A stretch of 7,370 nt of DNA from JBJXFK01 sp046155505. Lineage in GTDB: Bacteria; Planctomycetota; Phycisphaerae; UBA1845; Fen-1342. Positions 5,974 to 7,370 of the stretch are shown piece by piece. Each line of letters begins with the position of its first letter. Within the stretch, counting starts at the first letter, position 1. Location: NCBI GenBank assembly GCA_046155505.1, contig JBJXFK010000352.1, positions 1 to 7,370 of the forward strand, read 5' to 3'. A program made the position numbers and the translations under genes. Below the pieces are notes generated by a model. It ran no database searches and had not been told where the DNA came from. It was given only the letters and a program-made list of their open reading frames with translations.

Positions 5974-5981
5974 TTGTCGCC

Positions 5982-6305
5982 GTGCTGATTGCCGCTGGTG
6001 CGCTGGAAAAACTGCTGGAAAAAATGTCCGAGCCGCTGGTTTGGTTCGGCCTGCTCGGTCAGGTCGTGTTCATGCTGCGCTTCGTGGTGCAGTGGTTTCA
6101 ATCCGAACGCGCGGGCCGCAGTGTCGTGCCCGTTGCCTTCTGGTATCTCAGCATCGTCGGCGGCGGCATGCTGCTGGTCTACGGCATCATCGACGTCGAC
6201 CCGGTCATCATCCTCGGCCAATCGCTCGGCATGGCGATCTACATTCGCAACCTCGTGCTCATTCACCGCGAGAAGAATCGCATACGCAATGTGATGAACG
6301 GGTGA
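5982..6305 (+). CDS. Small LAB_N (lipid A biosynthesis N-terminal) domain membrane protein
   Basis: A 107-aa, three-helix membrane protein that is essentially one LAB_N domain (Pfam lipid-A biosynthesis N-terminal domain). Family features visible are WFGLLGQVVFMLRFVVQWF (21-39), SERAGRSVVPVAFWYLSIVGG (21 residues from 41, key residues Ser41, Glu42, Arg43, Pro50, Phe53, Trp54), the D-x-D-PV-x-x-LGQ block (71-80), and IYIRNLVLIHREKN (86-99). Hydrophobic segments are at about 18-38, 48-70 and 74-95, followed by a basic tail. The domain is often found next to or fused with polyprenyl-phosphate glycosyltransferases of lipid A or envelope sugar modification; no such gene is adjacent here, so its substrate is unknown. 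GTG at 5982 has AGAGGA 8 nt upstream; an alternative ATG at 6024 would give 93 aa and still keep the domain. Open frame continues far upstream, but that part is antisense to the GGQ gene and lacks homology signs. Confidence 0.85.
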   Translation: MLIAAGALEKLLEKMSEPLVWFGLLGQVVFMLRFVVQWFQSERAGRSVVPVAFWYLSIVGGGMLLVYGIIDVDPVIILGQSLGMAIYIRNLVLIHREKNRIRNVMNG

Positions 6306-6308
6306 AGA

Positions 6309-6382
6309 GGTTACAAGGTTACAAAGGGGAGGCGCGAGGACGGCGCACCCTTGTAACCTTGCAACTTTGTAACCTTGTAACC
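6309..6382. repeat. Inverted array of the 8-mer GGTTACAA / TTGTAACC between convergent genes
   Basis: Two contiguous GGTTACAA units (6309-6316, 6317-6324) face four contiguous 8-bp units in the opposite orientation: TTGTAACC (6351-6358), the degenerate TTGCAACT (6359-6366), and TTGTAACC twice (6367-6374, 6375-6382). Bases 6309-6326 are perfectly complementary to 6365-6382 (18 bp). The unit at 6317-6324 can alternatively pair with 6351-6358, so several registers are possible. The array begins 4 bases after the LAB_N stop codon and ends 8 bases before the stop of the PQQ-repeat gene. It is ideally placed as a shared terminator or 3' stabiliser, yet its tandem period-8 structure is unlike an ordinary terminator and suggests a repeat that grows and shrinks by slippage. 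Confidence 0.8.
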
Positions 6383-6389
6383 AACCAGC

Positions 6390-7370
6390 CTACGGCGCAA
6401 CGCAGTACAAATGCTCGCGCCCGCGCAGGAGAAGTTGATCACCCACCGCGACCGGCGAAGCATCGAAGCCGTCATCCAGTTTGTTCGTCGCCACGATTTC
6501 AAGTTTGGGCCCGGCCTTGATCACCACCGTCTCGCCGTCGCGACCGCAGAGGTACACAAACCCGTTCGCCCCGATCGGCGACGCGTAAACCTGCTGCATG
6601 CCCTCGATCCGCTCGCGACCGAAATTCTCCTGACCGGTCTTCGCATCGAGGTTCGTCAACACGGCTTTGTTGTTGTCGAAGAAGTAGAGGCAACCCTGAT
6701 ACAGCAGCGACGAAGGAACATAGGGCGTCTTCTGCTCGCTCGTCTCAAATACGAACGCATCCTTCTTCTCGCTCAGGTCGCCCTTCGCATCGGCCAGCTT
6801 GATCGCCTTCAACGCCGAGCCGCGGAATCCGCTCATCAGATAAACAACGCCGTCGTGATAGACCGGGCTGGGGATGACGTTCTGCGTCAGGCCGCCGCAG
6901 GTCCACACGGTTTCGCCGGTCTTGAGGTCATAGCTGATGCACTTGCTCGTGCCCGGCACGATCACCTGCGGCTTGTCGGCAACTTCGACGATCAGCGGCG
7001 TCGTCCAATTCGTGGGCTCGTCGCGGTCCTTGCGCCAAAGTTCCTTGCCGGTCTTCTTGTCGAGCGCGACGATGAAATCCTTCTCCTCGTGATCCCAATT
7101 GACGATCAACGTTTCGCCGTGCAGCGCGGGCGATGAACCTTCGCCGAAGCTGTTGCGCGTCGTCTGGTCGCCGAGATCGACGTTCCACTTCACGTTGCCC
7201 TGCATGTCGAGGCAGTAGATGCCGAACGAGCCGAATGACGCGTAGATGTGCTGGCCATCGACGATCGGCGACGCCGACGCCTGTGTACCGTCCGGGTGTG
7301 TGCCGGAGTGTGGAATCTGAGAATGGACGGTCTTCTGCCAAATGGTTTTGCCGGTGGCGCGATCGAGGCA
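6390..7370 (-). CDS. PQQ-like beta-propeller repeat protein (N-terminus beyond window)
   Basis: Partial gene: 326 C-terminal residues are visible and the frame runs open to the window edge, so the start lies beyond 7370. The ATG at 7205 is internal, because the residues before it continue the same repeats. Each blade carries the PQQ-enzyme/WD-like strand motif of type A-LD-xx-TG-K-x-x-W: CLDRATGKTIW (1-11), ALDKKTGKELW (102-112), YDLKTGETVW (147-156) and LDAKTGQENF (241-250), with SP-x-x-x-G-x-x-Y turns at 34-43, 168-177 and 264-273. Such propellers (also the fold of outer-membrane BamB) serve as scaffolds. Many copies in planctomycetes are exported proteins of unknown function, and binding of PQQ itself is not implied. 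The last residues are REHLYCVAP, closing the final blade. It converges on the LAB_N gene across the 8-mer repeat array. Confidence 0.9.
   Translation of the reverse strand, partial: CLDRATGKTIWQKTVHSQIPHSGTHPDGTQASASPIVDGQHIYASFGSFGIYCLDMQGNVKWNVDLGDQTTRNSFGEGSSPALHGETLIVNWDHEEKDFIVALDKKTGKELWRKDRDEPTNWTTPLIVEVADKPQVIVPGTSKCISYDLKTGETVWTCGGLTQNVIPSPVYHDGVVYLMSGFRGSALKAIKLADAKGDLSEKKDAFVFETSEQKTPYVPSSLLYQGCLYFFDNNKAVLTNLDAKTGQENFGRERIEGMQQVYASPIGANGFVYLCGRDGETVVIKAGPKLEIVATNKLDDGFDASPVAVGDQLLLRGREHLYCVAP

Noticed and set aside
5400..5981. Long upstream extension of the LAB_N frame
   Set aside because: Arg/Pro/Ala-rich and antisense to the GGQ-protein gene up to 5859; the domain and a good ribosome site begin only at about 5982.
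6309..6382. CRISPR array
   Set aside because: Units are 8 bp and contiguous with no spacers, and they occur in both orientations.
6311..6502. Minus-strand small frame across the 8-mer array encoding GYKVT-type repeats
   Set aside because: The peptide merely translates the tandem DNA repeat and the end of the neighbouring gene in a wrong frame; there is no ribosome site.
7205..7205. ATG at 7205 as the start of the PQQ-repeat gene
   Set aside because: The frame stays open to 7370 and the upstream residues contain another blade motif (CLDRATGKTIW), so this Met is internal.

Overview
The window looks like a piece of a Planctomycetota chromosome, probably a Pirellulales-type lineage. The DNA is GC-rich. 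It carries a PEP-CTERM exported protein, a PQQ-like beta-propeller protein, a release-factor-like GGQ protein with an extra C-terminal domain, and a free-standing LAB_N membrane protein. Taxonomy is inferred from gene content only; there is no rRNA or other marker here.

Left half (minus strand, read right to left): an MmgE/PrpD-family dehydratase (2388-3746), type II citrate synthase gltA (958-2247), and a small secreted PEP-CTERM protein (48-707) whose single mature cysteine and LQ.xIW-like motif suggest an internal thioester domain. The dehydratase and citrate synthase together suggest (2-methyl)citrate metabolism. A 98-bp imperfect inverted repeat fills most of the gap between them, directly ahead of the gltA ribosome binding site. 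Bases 1-47 hold nothing I can identify.

Middle (plus strand): a divergent gap (3747-3937) separates the dehydratase from pgsA (3938-4627) and pgpA (4624-5181). These encode consecutive steps of phosphatidylglycerol synthesis. The genes overlap in a TTGA, with pgpA starting on TTG behind a strong Shine-Dalgarno sequence, so translational coupling is likely.

Right half: pgpA converges on the minus-strand GGQ protein gene (5305-5859), with a strong inverted repeat (5211-5276) between them. A divergent gap follows, then a 107-codon plus-strand LAB_N gene (5982-6305). That gene converges on a PQQ-repeat protein gene (minus, 6390 to beyond the window end). The second convergent gap is filled by an inverted array of the 8-mer GGTTACAA/TTGTAACC. 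No tRNA, rRNA, CRISPR array or transposase gene was seen. The most unusual material is the set of three intergenic inverted repeats and the putative thioester PEP-CTERM protein.
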